Notes under the pieces: generated by a model
Databases searched by the model: none
What the model was told of the DNA's origin: nothing
The model's input: only the letters and a program-made list of their open reading frames with translations
Translations under genes and position numbers: made by a program
Assembly: GCA_034440635.1 (NCBI GenBank)
Contig: JAOTON010001692.1
Span: 62,001-126,000 of the forward strand
DNA from: Lepas anatifera
Taxonomy: Eukaryota > Arthropoda > Thecostraca > Lepadidae
Reading direction: 5' to 3'
DNA length: 64,000 nucleotides
In this document: positions 1-11,300 of the stretch, piece after piece
How positions within the stretch are numbered: the stretch's first letter is position 1
How the letters are laid out: the number at the start of each line of letters is the position of its first letter

Positions 1-1420
1 CCGGCGTGGACTGCCGCGTGCTGGCCTCATCACACCGACGCGGCCGTCTGTCGTCGTGACGGCAGTCCCACTCTGCGTTTGGGGTCTGCACGGGAGAGGT
101 AAATTGACTGGGAGAGATACCAGTCGCGGTCAACGTCAATGGTCATGAGGATCGCGTAAAAGCATTGAACGTTTTTCCGGGATACATCAAACATCCACGC
201 TGCCTAAAAGTGGGCCGATGAATACAAAACGTCAAAGTGTTCTAAAGCCCCCCCCGTCCCACCGAGTAACCAAGCGGGCATCGTTTCCGCGTCGATTTAA
301 CAGCAATACGTTGTGTCGAAACGCTTCACTTCCTGGGAAAGTTTCGAGGTAGGGGCACGAGGCGACGTTGCAGTGGTCGTGTACTGACCGTGCAACACCG
401 GTCAGCACGCCCGTCAGCACGCCCGCGGTGACGCCGTGTCATGACAGGCCAGCCACTCGTGCGTGCGCTGGCGACTTTCCAGGCTTTTCGCTGCCCTCTC
501 CAGTTGCTACCTGCCGCCACTTCACTGACCAAGTAAATGCTGCTCATAAGAATGGACTTGCTGTAGATCTGTGTTTAAATCATTTTTTCTGCATTTCTGT
601 TGCCAACGCTTTAGGAATTTCAGTTCCATTTCATTCACTCCACGTTGAATCGTTATCCACAGAAAATCCACAGGGAGTTGTGTGGGTTTCCCACTCAAAT
701 ATGTGAAACTAGAGATATTCGTAGCTTTGCTATGCCAAGTAAACTTCTACTAAATCTGCCGGTCCAGGGGCCGTTTTCCCCGCTATCAAACTGACAGGAG
801 TTACGTTATGTACTGCGTAGCTTTTCCATACCTGGTTTCTTGGTCCTTGTATGCTGCAATCTCGCTGGACTCCAGATAGTGGAAAGTTTGATTTATAATA
901 TTTTACAGCACTTAAAGGGACTGCACCAAATGTGTCATTCAAAGTATTTTGCTGGACTTAGATAAGTAACTCTCAATTGAGCCGAGGATCAGTGAGATTT
1001 AAAACATATTTTGAACAATTGTATGTAACACGTCATGTTCAAAGCATCCTTGACGCTAGAGCCTCCACCTTCAGTAGTCCTCATTTAACACAATATTATT
1101 TCCGGTAATTTATCGGCATTATCTGAAAACACCGACAAACCCGGGCCGAACTATTATCCAAGTATATAGCATGATAGGTATGTATGGTACCTACAAGCTG
1201 TGTTTACTGAAATGTCACCAATAACACCGAACAACAACTGAAATACCAAGACACCCTCTCCGAATAAGGCAGTCATTCCTGATACCGTGCTTCACCTTGG
1301 ACCTGCCTTCTGTTGCTGTGCCCCAGGGACAGCTCCTGCTCCCCTACTGCCCCGCTGACCCACACACCCAGACTGCCATCAAACTGGTCTCCCTACACGA
1401 TGCTGCAGCTTCAATGAAAC
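1..1420. other. no gene recognised
   Basis: Short ORFs only, none with recognisable domains or exon-like context. No clear repeat was seen. Confidence 0.4.
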
Positions 1421-1654
1421 ATGGCGTCCGTCTGTGATCGGCGGCGTCTGGAGATCCGCTTCTGGAGCGGCCTTCCGACGCGGATCTGCCTGCCGGTCGC
1501 TGCCGGGTACATCCATCACTGCCGCCCGCCCGGATCCGCTGCGGCGGGGGCGGCCGGGCGCGGCTCCGTCCCGGGCCGGCCCAGCTGGCGGGTGGGGACA
1601 GCGGCCGGGATGTATATCACTTTGGATGTGCCCGGCTGCTCACAATTGTACTAA
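1421..1654 (+). other. GC- and CpG-rich patch with a 77-codon ORF
   Basis: This stretch is sharply richer in G, C and CpG than its flanks and contains two overlapping short ORFs, one starting at an ATG at 1421. The peptide is Arg/Gly/Pro-rich and resembles no family I know. It could be a CpG island, a first exon or a repeat; none can be shown from the sequence. Confidence 0.25.
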
Positions 1655-2400
1655 AAAACATCGAAAAAATACACATCAAACTTTTGGTTTCTGTAAGTGC
1701 TTCGAATTGGTATTTATGCAGCTCAGAAAACCAGTAGGAGGGCTAGTATTTCTGTCGTATACTATCCTTTTTCAAGCGGTGTTTTATCACGTTGTTTAAT
1801 TTGGGCACCGCAATGGTTTTAAAAATTCCACACTCCCGGATAGGGGTGATATCAAAGCGTTGTCGGCCAAGGTCTTCAGTATTTTTCTCGAGAAATAGCA
1901 AGTGATTCCATGTTTGGAGCTTCAGACATATTGGTTAATCATACAGGACGTCGCAAGAAAGATCCTGGATCGGGTCCGTTTAGATACTCACAGGGGCCTC
2001 ACGTCAACCCGGACACGAGTCTCACGCCCTCTGGAGTGAGCTATTTTGTGTGCTTTTATTTGAATGAGGAAGGGCACAGTGACAGGCCAGTCAAGGCGCT
2101 TCTCCTCGAAGCATCCTTCCATCTCGGCACACACGCCCCAAAACGCGGAGAAGAGGGGTACTTAAAAGGGAGAGCTGTTTACTAGGTATATGAAGGGATT
2201 GATATACTTTACAAGTTTACTCCAAGAAGATCCACTGTTTGCAACAAGCTGTGCTGTTTCATCTCAACGACTAACTGGTAAAAGCGACGCCATAACAAAC
2301 CGGCCAATAGAGAACTAGTAAATCTGCACGGAGTGGCAAGGTCAATGCTATCATTGTGACCGGAAAACTAACCTACAGAAGTGGATCCAGAGAGGAACCA
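1655..2400. other. no gene recognised
   Basis: Ordinary-composition sequence with one 91-codon ORF (1910-2185) that shows no domain. No repeat structure was seen. Confidence 0.35.
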
Positions 2401-2640
2401 AGTGAGCACCTACCGCCTCCCCCCCCCCCGCCCCGATCGACCGTCAGTACCCACCGAAATGGCCATGGCGGCTACTGAAAGGTCGATGGCGCCCCCTGAA
2501 ATGTCGCTTCCCACCCTCTTTCCCCCGGTTCCGATTATTGGCGCTCTCACGAAAGGATTTGGCGCCCACCTTATAGGTTTTGGCGACCAGAAGTGATGAC
2601 CTCTGGTCCAAATGGTGCCCCCCACCCGTCCTACCCAAGT
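2401..2640 (-). repeat. dispersed repeat with internal GGCGCCA short repeats
   Basis: Read on the minus strand this segment has phrases such as GGTGGGCGCCAAATCC, GGGCGCCATCGACC and repeated 'gcgccatttt'-type blocks. The same phrases occur at 10995-11300 (plus), 26040-26270 (minus) and at the left end of the large hAT element near 31060-31130. It is therefore probably an internal piece of the same hAT-type family. No termini were found for this copy. Confidence 0.5.
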
Positions 2641-4028
2641 GTGACCCCTGCGATTGACAATCCACCCATTAAAAAACCGCCCATGATAATCTATCTAGCA
2701 ATCAAAAAGCAAGGAAACGCCTTAAATCTTGCCTGACTTGTGCTTGTGCCAACTCTAAGTCAGTCATGCCAGTCCCATGTGTCTTAACGTGGTTCTCACA
2801 GAATGCCGTGGTCTGTTTCTGCTCTCGCTATACAGGGATGTCTGGAGAGGAGGGTTTTTTTGTTGGCGTTGCACTTCACAAGATATTTAATCTCTTGAAG
2901 GTGAATGCGGATGGGAATATATCCTGAGCAGAACTTAGGAGCTTTTATTGGCGTTTGTATGGAGTAGAGGTCGTGTTTGTATCGCCAATTTTGGAAAGGG
3001 AGCATAACTTTGCACTCAGCGATTCCCTGTTTTAACAACTACACCGTATTAGCCCCTGCAACAGCACCGCAACAGCTCCTCTTCATTTCTTTTCTATCAT
3101 GCACTTCTGACCTCGTGTGCAGCTTGGTGTTTTTAGTGCTGCAGTTCACAAGGTACCCGGGGATGATGTCACTTACGACCAATGACGGCACATGTTTGAA
3201 TGCTGCACTTCACGAGGAAGCCGGACATTATCCTACATAAGACCAATAACGACGCATGTTTGAATTTTCTCCTCTAATATCCCAAAATGATACCATCAAA
3301 TCTGAATTGATATCTTATGTTTAAAATAATTATGTTTTTGGGATAAATGAGAAGGCAAACATTGTTTGTGCCGCTGATGCGGGATATGAGACTGCTAACC
3401 TGAGTATCGACTATTTCTTACATAGAATAAGCCGGGTCAGCTGCCATTGATGCAACAACTTCCAATACACAGCTTCAACTTAACTTGACTGTGTGAATTC
3501 AGACCCTGTAATAACTGCGTAGATGCTAGATTCAATGGGTGGCCCATTTATTTCGAACAGCCCCAGATGCAAACACAAAGGTCACAGGTGAAGACGTTTT
3601 ATTTGTCTCAATACGCCGTTAGTTATCATTAGTGCGCCGCCTCGGTGCGCCGGCCCTCCGTCACGCCGTCCGAGACCCGCTTGCTCGTCACTGGTGTCAC
3701 ACAAACCCTATCCCATCTCCTCCGTCTCCGAGGGTGGCGCCCCCCTGCTGAGCTGTGTGGACGCCAGACGCAGAAGAGGCCCCCCACCGCCGGCGACGGC
3801 CCCCACACCGCCAAACGGGCTCAGTGACGTATCTAACGACACGCACGGTAGCGCGCCCGACGTGCCTCACCGCTCTGAAACTGTCAGTGTGGAGGTCTGC
3901 GGCTATTTGTGAAGCGGCGGTGGTGGTGATGGCGACAGCAGACGAGCAGCGCGTGTGCCTGGTCGTCTCCAGCAGTATCCTCCAGCCTGGTGGGGGAAAG
4001 TCTTGGACGCATTGATAATACTCGGCTA
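2641..4028. other. no gene recognised; GC-rich part 3630-3990
   Basis: Several overlapping short ORFs lie in the CpG-rich part from 3630 to 3990 in both strands, which is typical of GC-rich non-coding DNA. No motif favours any of them. Confidence 0.3.
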
Positions 4029-4036
4029 GGAGAGAG

Positions 4037-4090
<54 letters not shown>

Positions 4091-4133
4091 CAGAGAGACA
4101 GAGAGAGAGAGAGAGACAGAGAGAGAGAGAGAG
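4029..4133 (+). repeat. (AG)n microsatellite with GACAGA variants
   Basis: About 105 bases of nearly pure AG dinucleotide, interrupted by a few GACAGA units near the right end. The Ser/Leu- and Glu/Arg-rich ORFs across it are translation artefacts. Confidence 0.97.
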
Positions 4134-4187
4134 CAAGGACTTTTGTTGGGTCTTCGGTCGTCAAAGTTACTTTCAAGGGCCTCTAGA

Positions 4188-4334
4188 CACTGGAGGTGGA
4201 ACTGGAGGGGGGCACCGAGGTACGGTGCTCCCCTTAAATCAATTTTAGCACTAATCCTATGGTGTTCACTGGAAAGAAATGGGTTGCAAATCCCATGGTA
4301 ATCTCCCTTAAAGTCGGACGTTGCGCTGTTACTG
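4188..4334 (-). mobile_element. hAT-type MITE, 147 bp, with perfect 8-bp target duplication
   Basis: The element is flanked on both sides by the identical octamer CCTCTAGA (4180-4187 and 4335-4342). It starts CACTGGAGGTGGAAC and ends in a partly decayed inverted copy of that terminus (GTTGCGCTGTTACTG). Its interior matches the reverse complement of the element at 8430-8575, sharing CCATAGGATTAGTGCTAAAAT. An 8-bp duplication and CA(G/C)TGG-type ends fit non-autonomous hAT elements. It has no coding capacity. Confidence 0.85.
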
Positions 4335-4342
4335 CCTCTAGA

Positions 4343-5279
4343 AAAGAAGAAACTCAGCACTTTTCATGTGGTTCGCCTAGCACTAGAAAAGTGAAAGCAA
4401 GACTCTGCTTAAACATATAAATTTATCATTGCTCACCAGTCACCATTGCCCTATGGCGCTCTCATGCAATATTTTTCCGTAACGTCTCTTACATCTCGAA
4501 GAACACAGCATGGCCTGCTCTATCTAAAAAGTATGTATTCTGGAAAAATAAAGAGAAACTTTGCTGAGTACTTTTCCTCGACACGTGCCATCTCGATCAA
4601 CTCGTCATTTTTTCGCGGAGTGCCGCGGAAGCAAGAGCATCTTGGGTCAAGGGCTTTTGTGTCGGGTCCACCAAGCAATGAATGCCTTTTATCTTATTCT
4701 GGTTCCGACTTATATATAGATTCTCTTTGCGAGTTTAAAGCCAATGTCTTAGCACCCATTTGCTCACCAAGGCTCTTGCTACCAACTAGTGCTATCACAG
4801 CTCCTGATAATTTTAGGCCATGCATCTTCTCTAGTTTTTAATTCCCGCTGTATCAGAATCATTTATATGGCCCCCCCAAAGTGCTGGAAAGGGGGCCAAA
4901 TAATGTATTGCCCCCCAAAGACCAGATGAATTTTTGAACAGGGTGTTTACACTAGATCTGTCGAGCAATTAAATATTCGCTGATGGCCTCAGTCATCCGA
5001 CTGAAAGCACCGTACCTGATGCCTTTGTAGAGGTTATGTTACAACGGATGTTTCATTGTCTTACGACCCATGTGCCGCTTCCACCGATTTCGGGCGCCGA
5101 AGGCGCACGAAAATTTACGACACCTTGGGCAAGAACAGTGAATGCTAGACCAAAAGAAAAAGGGAACACCATTTGAAGCTGTTTTCACTTTGAGCCACCC
5201 CTGATTTTAAGTAAGCTTTCCCTGACATACCATTGGGCGAATCACTTGAACATGGACCACCCTCACTGATTTTTTCCGC
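4343..5279. other. no gene recognised
   Basis: A 131-codon ORF on the plus strand (4446-4841) has no recognisable domain, signal peptide or repeat, and its composition is that of random AT-moderate DNA. I see no other structure. Confidence 0.3.
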
Positions 5280-5545
5280 CCTGTTGATTTGATTGGGTGC
5301 CTATATTTCATGATTTAGTGTCCCTTTTCAGCGCTGGAGCGCTCCACTGCAACATGGACCAACTTTATATACTTCTGGCCGCCCCCTTCGGCATGATTGC
5401 TGGCCCCTTCTCCACTACTGGCCCCTCATTTCCAGCACTAGGGCTCCCCACTTCAACGTGGGCCGCCCTCATTCACCTCCAGCCACCCTCTCTTTTGTGA
5501 TTGGGCGTCTATATTTCACTATTAGTTACCCTTTTCCACCCTATC
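5280..5545 (-). repeat. short block of the ~100-bp satellite also found at 35160-36010
   Basis: Phrases such as CCCTTTTCAGCGCTGGAGCG, 'ccactgcaacatggacc' and 'gggcgtctatatttca' are the reverse complement of units in the array at 35160-36010 ('ggtccatgttgcagtgg', 'gaaatatgggcgcc'). About two to three diverged units are present. It is a dispersed copy of sequence otherwise inside the large hAT element. Confidence 0.6.
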
Positions 5546-5689
5546 ACGCTAGAGGGAGGGACGTTTGAACTGGGCTGGTGACCTGACCTAACATAGCCTA
5601 GCTCGAAGTTTCCAGGAAAGCTGCAAAAGGTTCAATAATAAGGTAGACAAAGTTTCACGGCGCCCCACTTGGAGAGTTCTTTCCATATC

Positions 5690-6680
5690 TGACCCGGAAC
5701 CCAGACCAGATAAGGGCCCCGACGAGCCAAACACAGGCCCCAAGTGCTAACACATGGATCTCAAGATCAGCATGGCAAGCCTAATCATCTAAACAGGTCC
5801 TAAATAAACTCAGGGGCCAACATTAACTCAGGGAGCCACGCTTCAACTCAATTGGACCCAAGAAGCTCAGGAGGCCCTTACAAACCAGGAGGGTCAGATC
5901 GACTGGGTGCCTCGACGAACTCACGGGGCCTCAGATAAGCACAAGGGGCCCTAAACAAGCTAAAGTGCCCATACCAGTCAAACGCACCAGATACCAACCC
6001 AGGGAACCATTACCAGTTCAAGGGACACTAGCCCAGCTCGAGGCCCTAGGGCCAAGTAAAAAAACTCTTATGTAATGCCTCTCAAGGGGCCCTTCCGCGC
6101 TGAGGGGCTTCAAACCAGCTCGGGGTCCAAAATAGTCAGTAAATTTCCTGTATGATACCATGTCAGGGGCCCAGATCAGCCCAAGGACCCCTTGCAAAAC
6201 CCTCTCTCAGAAGGTCCGAACCCAACTCAGGGGCATAAGATCAGCTAAGGGGGCCCGTAACAATAAGACGTTCTAGACCAGATGAGGGGTCCTTGACGGC
6301 TCAGGGAGCCCCACAGTGCCAACACCTGTGTTTCAGGATAAGCATGGGGGCCCTGACCGTCTAGAAGGGACCCAGATCAGCTCAGGGGGATTAGAACCAG
6401 CTCAGGTGCCCAGATCAGCTTAGCAAGCCAAGACAAACTCAGGAGGCCAGACCAGCTGGGCTCACGACGGGCTTAGGGGCCCCCTGACAGCGTGGGGTTT
6501 ATATCAACGCAATATGGGCCCGGACAAACTAAACACTCCCATGCCAATTAAAAAGGCCCAATACCAGCTCAGGGGTCTCTCCAGCTCAAGAAAGTCCAAT
6601 CCAACTATGGACCCTACGACCAAGCCATAGATATCTTAAATAAATCCTCCCAGGCACCCCAGACCAGCTGATGCCCGTCT
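5690..6680 (+). repeat. degenerate minisatellite, unit about 20-30 bp (CAGCTCAGGGGCCC-like)
   Basis: About 1 kb is built of variants of 'agaccagctcaggggccc', e.g. CCAGATCAGCTCAGGGGG near 6370. The unit length drifts and divergence is high, so it is an old array. No ORF is supported. Confidence 0.75.
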
Positions 6681-7560
6681 CAGTAATTCCACCAAAGGGA
6701 TAATAAAGGGATAGGGATACCAAAGGGATAGGGAAGGGATAATTCCCAGCTTAAATGGCCGAAACCAGCGTGCCGTCATGCACCCACAAATTCCCTAAAA
6801 ATAGTGCTCTGAATTCCAGAATTTTGACGAATTAGACAAAATTGGAATTTTTTTGTTCTAGGTCTAATGGTTCCCAATTTATAGGAAATGTCTCAAATTG
6901 GTCCAAATTTGACACATTTTGGCCCACTCTGAAGTGACAGGTCAACGGATATGGTTCGAACTCTGGTTAAAAGTAGAAGACGGTGAGGTGTTTTCAACGC
7001 CGTTTCAATTTTTCGGCATCCCTTTCGGCTCCCAAGATCCTAGGGGAGGGTGATCAGACCCCCAGGCGGTGGTGTGCACAAAAAAGGCCCAGGCTTTGCC
7101 GGTTTAACCATAACATATCCCAACTTCATCCACTTCACGGCGGCTACCTCGGATCATCGTTAGTTTTTCGTCACAAATTGTGAGTACGTTCACATTTGAA
7201 AAAAATATAAAAACAAATATTCAAAGAACTTGTTGCAATGGATAATATAAAATCATCAAAATATGAACGAGGATGATAATCATTATTAGATTACAATCAT
7301 CAAAACTATCAAATATCATCAAATATGAATGATATAGGTCGTACCATATCTTGATATGTGCTCCGGTAAGCTGTCCGGTCAATCCGTCTTGTAAGACCGA
7401 CGAAGCAGTCAATTTTTAACATGATATGACAATTGCCGTCCGAAATACGCTTAGGATTGCAGGTTCTTTTTATACGTGGAGCTTCCTAAAAGTGTGGATA
7501 ATTTGTATGTTTGATCACTTAGTTTGGGGGTCAATATAGATCATTTCAGCATCCGTATCA
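6681..7560. other. no gene recognised; AT-rich with ATCATCAAA clusters
   Basis: From 7220 to 7330 there are several 'atcatcaaaatat' variants in AT-rich sequence. Nothing else was seen. Confidence 0.35.
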
Positions 7561-7976
7561 CTCTGTCCCGTCTATCTGTCCCCTCCCATTTCGTCTCACA
7601 TGTCCGTCCCCTCCCATTTCGTCTCACATGTCCGTCCCCTCCCATTTCGTCTCACATGTCCGTCCCCTCCCATTTCGTTCTGTCCGTCCCATCCCATTCC
7701 GTCTCCATGTCCGTCCCTCCCATTTCGTCTCATGTCCATCCCTCCCATTCCGTCCCACCTGTCTGCCTTATCCCATTCTGTCCCACCTGTCTGTCCTATC
7801 CCATTCTGTCCCACCTGTCTGTCCTATCCCATTCTGTCCCACCTGTCTGTCCTATCCTATTCTGTCCCACCTGTCTGTCCTATCCCATTCTGTCCCAACT
7901 GTCTGTCCTATCTCATTCTGTCCCACCTGTCTGTCCTATCCCATTCTGTCCCACCTGTCTGTCCCATCCCATCCCT
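7561..7976 (+). repeat. 28-bp minisatellite with two unit types
   Basis: The left part repeats CCCATTTCGTCTCACATG-TCCGTCCCCT and the right part repeats CCATTCTGTCCCACCTG-TCTGTCCTATC; both units are 28 bp. The transition near 7680-7760 contains shortened units of about 20-24 bp. Long Ser/Pro/Cys-rich ORFs run through it in three frames because 28 is not a multiple of 3; they are artefacts. Confidence 0.95.
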
Positions 7977-8421
7977 CATGTGAAAATGTCTATGAAGGTA
8001 ATTCCGCCCGTCCTGCTTCCCTCCATGAGATTCTCAGTGAAAACTGTCCACTGCCACCCCCCCCTGAATCCTGGAAAAATAAGCCCAGTCGCATACATTT
8101 ATTCCACGTTCACTCCTTTCTGACCGGTTTCCCATAGTATGCACACCTCTGTTTGACGAGCGTTCCTTCCTGCAATTGCCACGTGCTTTGGGCTGAACAC
8201 GTACATTCTAAAAGTTGTAGGCAAGCAGAGGCACTGTCATTCCTATAATCCAGGAGGGGAAGCCAGCCCTTCTTAGCCGCACCCTCTGGTTCCGTCCCGG
8301 CCTTAAAGGAAATGTGGCACTTCTGTAATTGAATTTTTTCTGAGATAGCCAGGTGACAGAGCACACTGAAAACCCCAGTATTCGAATTTAAATCGTCCTT
8401 CAGCTCACAATTTTTAAAGAA
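7977..8421. other. no gene recognised
   Basis: An 84-codon minus-strand ORF (8110-8364) has no recognisable feature. No repeats were seen. Confidence 0.3.
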
Positions 8422-8429
8422 CTAGGACG

Positions 8430-8575
8430 CAGTGGCGGCAGAACGTTCGAATTTGAGAGGGAGCACCATGGGCTTTTCAACCCATTTCGTTCCAGTCAAC
8501 GCCATAGGATTAGTGCTAAAATTTCTGATTTAAGGGGGGCACCGTGACCCCCCTCCCCCAGTTCCGCCGCCAGTG
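8430..8575 (+). mobile_element. hAT-type MITE, 146 bp
   Basis: The ends are inverted: CAGTGGCGGCAGAAC at the left and GTTCCGCCGCCAGTG at the right. They are flanked by CTAGGACG (8422-8429) and CTAAGACG (8576-8583), an 8-bp duplication with one mismatch. The interior is homologous, in opposite orientation, to the element at 4188-4334. There is no coding potential. Confidence 0.88.
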
Positions 8576-8583
8576 CTAAGACG

Positions 8584-9288
8584 TATAAAGAGCAGGTTCC
8601 ACCACCACCTGCCTTGCGGTGGCCACAGTTCCCAGTGGGCAGCTGTGCGTGGCCGTTTGGCCAGTAGGGGAGGAGAGGGAGACGCGAGGGCAGCCCTTTC
8701 GAAAAGAAGAGCGCTCACGAAGCACTGCTGCTCCGTAGTAGGTGAGCTTCAAGGCAAACGGATAAGGTACCCAGGATTTTTCTGGCATGCTCTCCGTCCC
8801 TGGAAGCTCCATTTAAAATACAAGTTTATCATATTCCCTGCAAGCCGAGCAAAACTAAAATGTGTACTGATGAAAGCTCGGAAGCTTTTGATACAATACC
8901 ACTGGAGACTACATTATCATGTGCGAGCTTAGAAACGTGCTGCATATGAGTTACTCGAGCTGTTCGGAGCGTTTTTAATCCGTGCTAACCGGCGTGACGC
9001 AGCGCGGAACAGTAACGTTTGTATGATAAAGGACTGATCGAATATCATCACGCTTTTGCAAGCTTTAAAGTGCTGCCTCACATACATGACAGCAACTAAC
9101 CGGCCCCGGTGAGACGTTCTCTTTGTGCTGCTTGATTTGCGATGCGACACGCAGGTGGTCAGAAGTACCCGATCCTCACACCGGGAGTACACTTCATCAT
9201 CTCCAACAGCAATGTAAATGTTGCACCATTTGTACAGAAGGCTTCTGAAATCATCTTTGTGCCCGAATTCTGCCGTTTGATTGAATAT
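8584..9288. other. no gene recognised
   Basis: ORFs at 8573-8932 (plus) and 8929-9192 (minus) lack domains. No convincing splice or repeat structure was seen. Confidence 0.3.
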
Positions 9289-10555
9289 CCCGCGGCTGGG
9301 TACCTTAGGCCTGGCACCTGTGTAGCCTCTGTGATCCCGCGACCGGGTACCCTAGACCTGACACCTGTGTAGCCTCTGTGATCCCGCGGCCGGGTACCTT
9401 AGACCTGACACCATATGTAGCCTCTGTGATCCCGCGGCCGGGTACCTTAGACCTGACACCAGTGTAGCCTCTGTGATCCCACGACCGGGTACCTTAGACC
9501 TGACACCAGTGTAGCCTCTGTGATCCAGCGGCGGGGTACCTTAGACCTGACACTTGTGCAGCATCTGTGATCCCGCGACCGGGTACCCTAGACCTGACAC
9601 CTGTGTAGCCTCTGTGATCCAGCGACCGGGTACCTTAGACCTGACACCTGTGTAGCCTCTGTGATCCCGCGGCCGGGTATCCTAGACCTGACGCTTGTGC
9701 AGCACCTGTGATCCCGCGACCAGGTACCTTAGACCTGACACCTATGTAGCCTCTGTGATCCCGCGACCGGGTACCCTAGACTTGACACATATGTAGCTTC
9801 TGTGATCCCGCGGCCGGGTACCCTAGAACTGACACCTATGTAGCCTCTGTGATCCCGCGACCGGGTACCCTAGACCTGACACCTGTGTAGCCTCTGTGAT
9901 CCCGCGGCCGGGTACCTTAGACCTGACACCATATGTAGCCTCTGTGATCCCGCGGCCGGGTACCTTAGACCTGACACCAGTGTAGCCTCTGTGATCCCAC
10001 GACCGGGTACCTTAGACCTGACACCAGTGTAGCCTCTGTGATCCAGCGGCGGGGTACCTTAGACCTGACACTTGTGCAGCATCTGTGATCCCGCGACCGG
10101 GTACCCTAGACCTGACACCTGTGTAGCCTCTGTGATCCAGCGACCGGGTACCCTAGACCTGACACCTGTGCAGCCTCTGTGATCCCGCGGCCGGTTACAC
10201 TAGCTTGACACCTGTGTAGCCTCTGTGATCCCGCGGCTGGGTACCTTAGACCTGACACCTGTGCAGCGTCTGTGATCCCGCGGCCGGGTACCTTAAACCT
10301 GACACCTGTGTAGCCTCTGTGATCCCGCAGCGGGGTACCCTAGACCTGACACCTGTGTAGCCTCTGTGATCCCGCGGCTGGGTACCTTAGACCTGACACC
10401 TGTGCAGCGTCTGTGATCCCGCGGCCGGGTACCTAAAACCTGACACCTATGTAGCCTCTGTGATCCCGCGGCCGGATACCTTAGACCTGACACCTGTGTA
10501 GCCTCTGTGATCCCGCGGCTGGGTACCTTAGACCTGACACTTGTACAGCTTCTGT
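9289..10555 (+). repeat. 47-bp minisatellite, about 27 copies, with higher-order duplication
   Basis: The unit reads CCTGACACCTGTGTAGCCTC-TGTGATCCCGCGGCCGGG-TACCTTAGA (47 bp) and carries GGTACC and often CCGCGG. Variant units recur in the same order: the CCATATGTAG variant and the units following it at 9411 reappear at 9929. The 518-bp offset equals eleven units plus the one extra base of that variant. This shows block duplication inside the array. No ORF here is supported. Confidence 0.95.
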
Positions 10556-10994
10556 CGTGGGTCTTATTTCTAACTCGTGACGTGTCTGGTGTGGTCAGTC
10601 GTCACCATCAGCAGAAGGGGGTAATACACCATTAGCACTCTCACGAGACGGCAGTCCTCTCACTCTTACTGCAGAACGTCAGGCCTGCCCCGTTGTCACC
10701 GAGCCTCGGCTTTGACATGGTCGCACAGAGCCACTTAATGTATATATGGAGTTGCCTACATTCTGGGCTATGTACAGATAGTTAATCGTTTTTCTCGGGC
10801 AGAGACGTGGTGGCTCGGCCTATTGTCGATAAACTGTTCAAACCATAGCATATGCGCACCCATTGCACGACGAGTAGATCTATTTCAATTTTTTTATCCG
10901 TCTGGCCCCCAGTGCAGGTCTGCAGCCGTATTTTTACAGGCTGTTATAGAACCTGGCCTGTGATGCAGGATTTCCGATCAAGAGGGAGGGGAAA
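10556..10994. other. no gene recognised
   Basis: Sequence without visible ORF support or repeats lies between the minisatellite and the next dispersed repeat. Confidence 0.35.
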
Positions 10995-11300
10995 TGGTTG
11001 GGGAGAGGCTGCATCCGGACCACAGGGCGCCATTTTTGGGTGGCAAACCCTATCAGGTGGGAGCCGAATCCTATCACGGAGGAACCGATGCTTACATCCT
11101 GGAGGAGGGGCTGGGAAGCGATATTTTAGGAGGGCTCCATTTTCGGGTGGCAAAACTCATCAGGAAGGTGCCGAATTCTATCATGGGGGAAGGGGCTTGG
11201 AGGCGATATTTCAGGCAAAGACATCGACCTTTCAGGGGGAGGGGCATGGTAACCATTTCAAGGGGTGCTGAGGGTCGATGGGGACAAGCGCCTCCCCTTT
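10995..11300 (+). repeat. dispersed hAT-related repeat, GGCGCCATTTT short-unit type
   Basis: It contains 'gggcgccatttttgggtggc', 'tatcaggtgggagccgaatcc' and 'gacctttcagggggagggg', which are also found inverted at 2401-2640 and 26040-26270. The internal unit is roughly 35-40 bp and poorly conserved. No termini or target duplication were found. Confidence 0.5.

Noticed and set aside
3697..4360. ORFs of about 158 codons through the AG run
   Set aside because: Most of each ORF is microsatellite, and the remainder lacks any domain.
7524..8137. Cys/Ser/Pro-rich ORFs of 127-199 codons in three frames
   Set aside because: They arise from a 28-bp minisatellite read in each frame.
9289..10555. CRISPR-like array of 47-bp repeats
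   Set aside because: Units are directly contiguous with no unique spacers, and the context is eukaryotic; it is a minisatellite.
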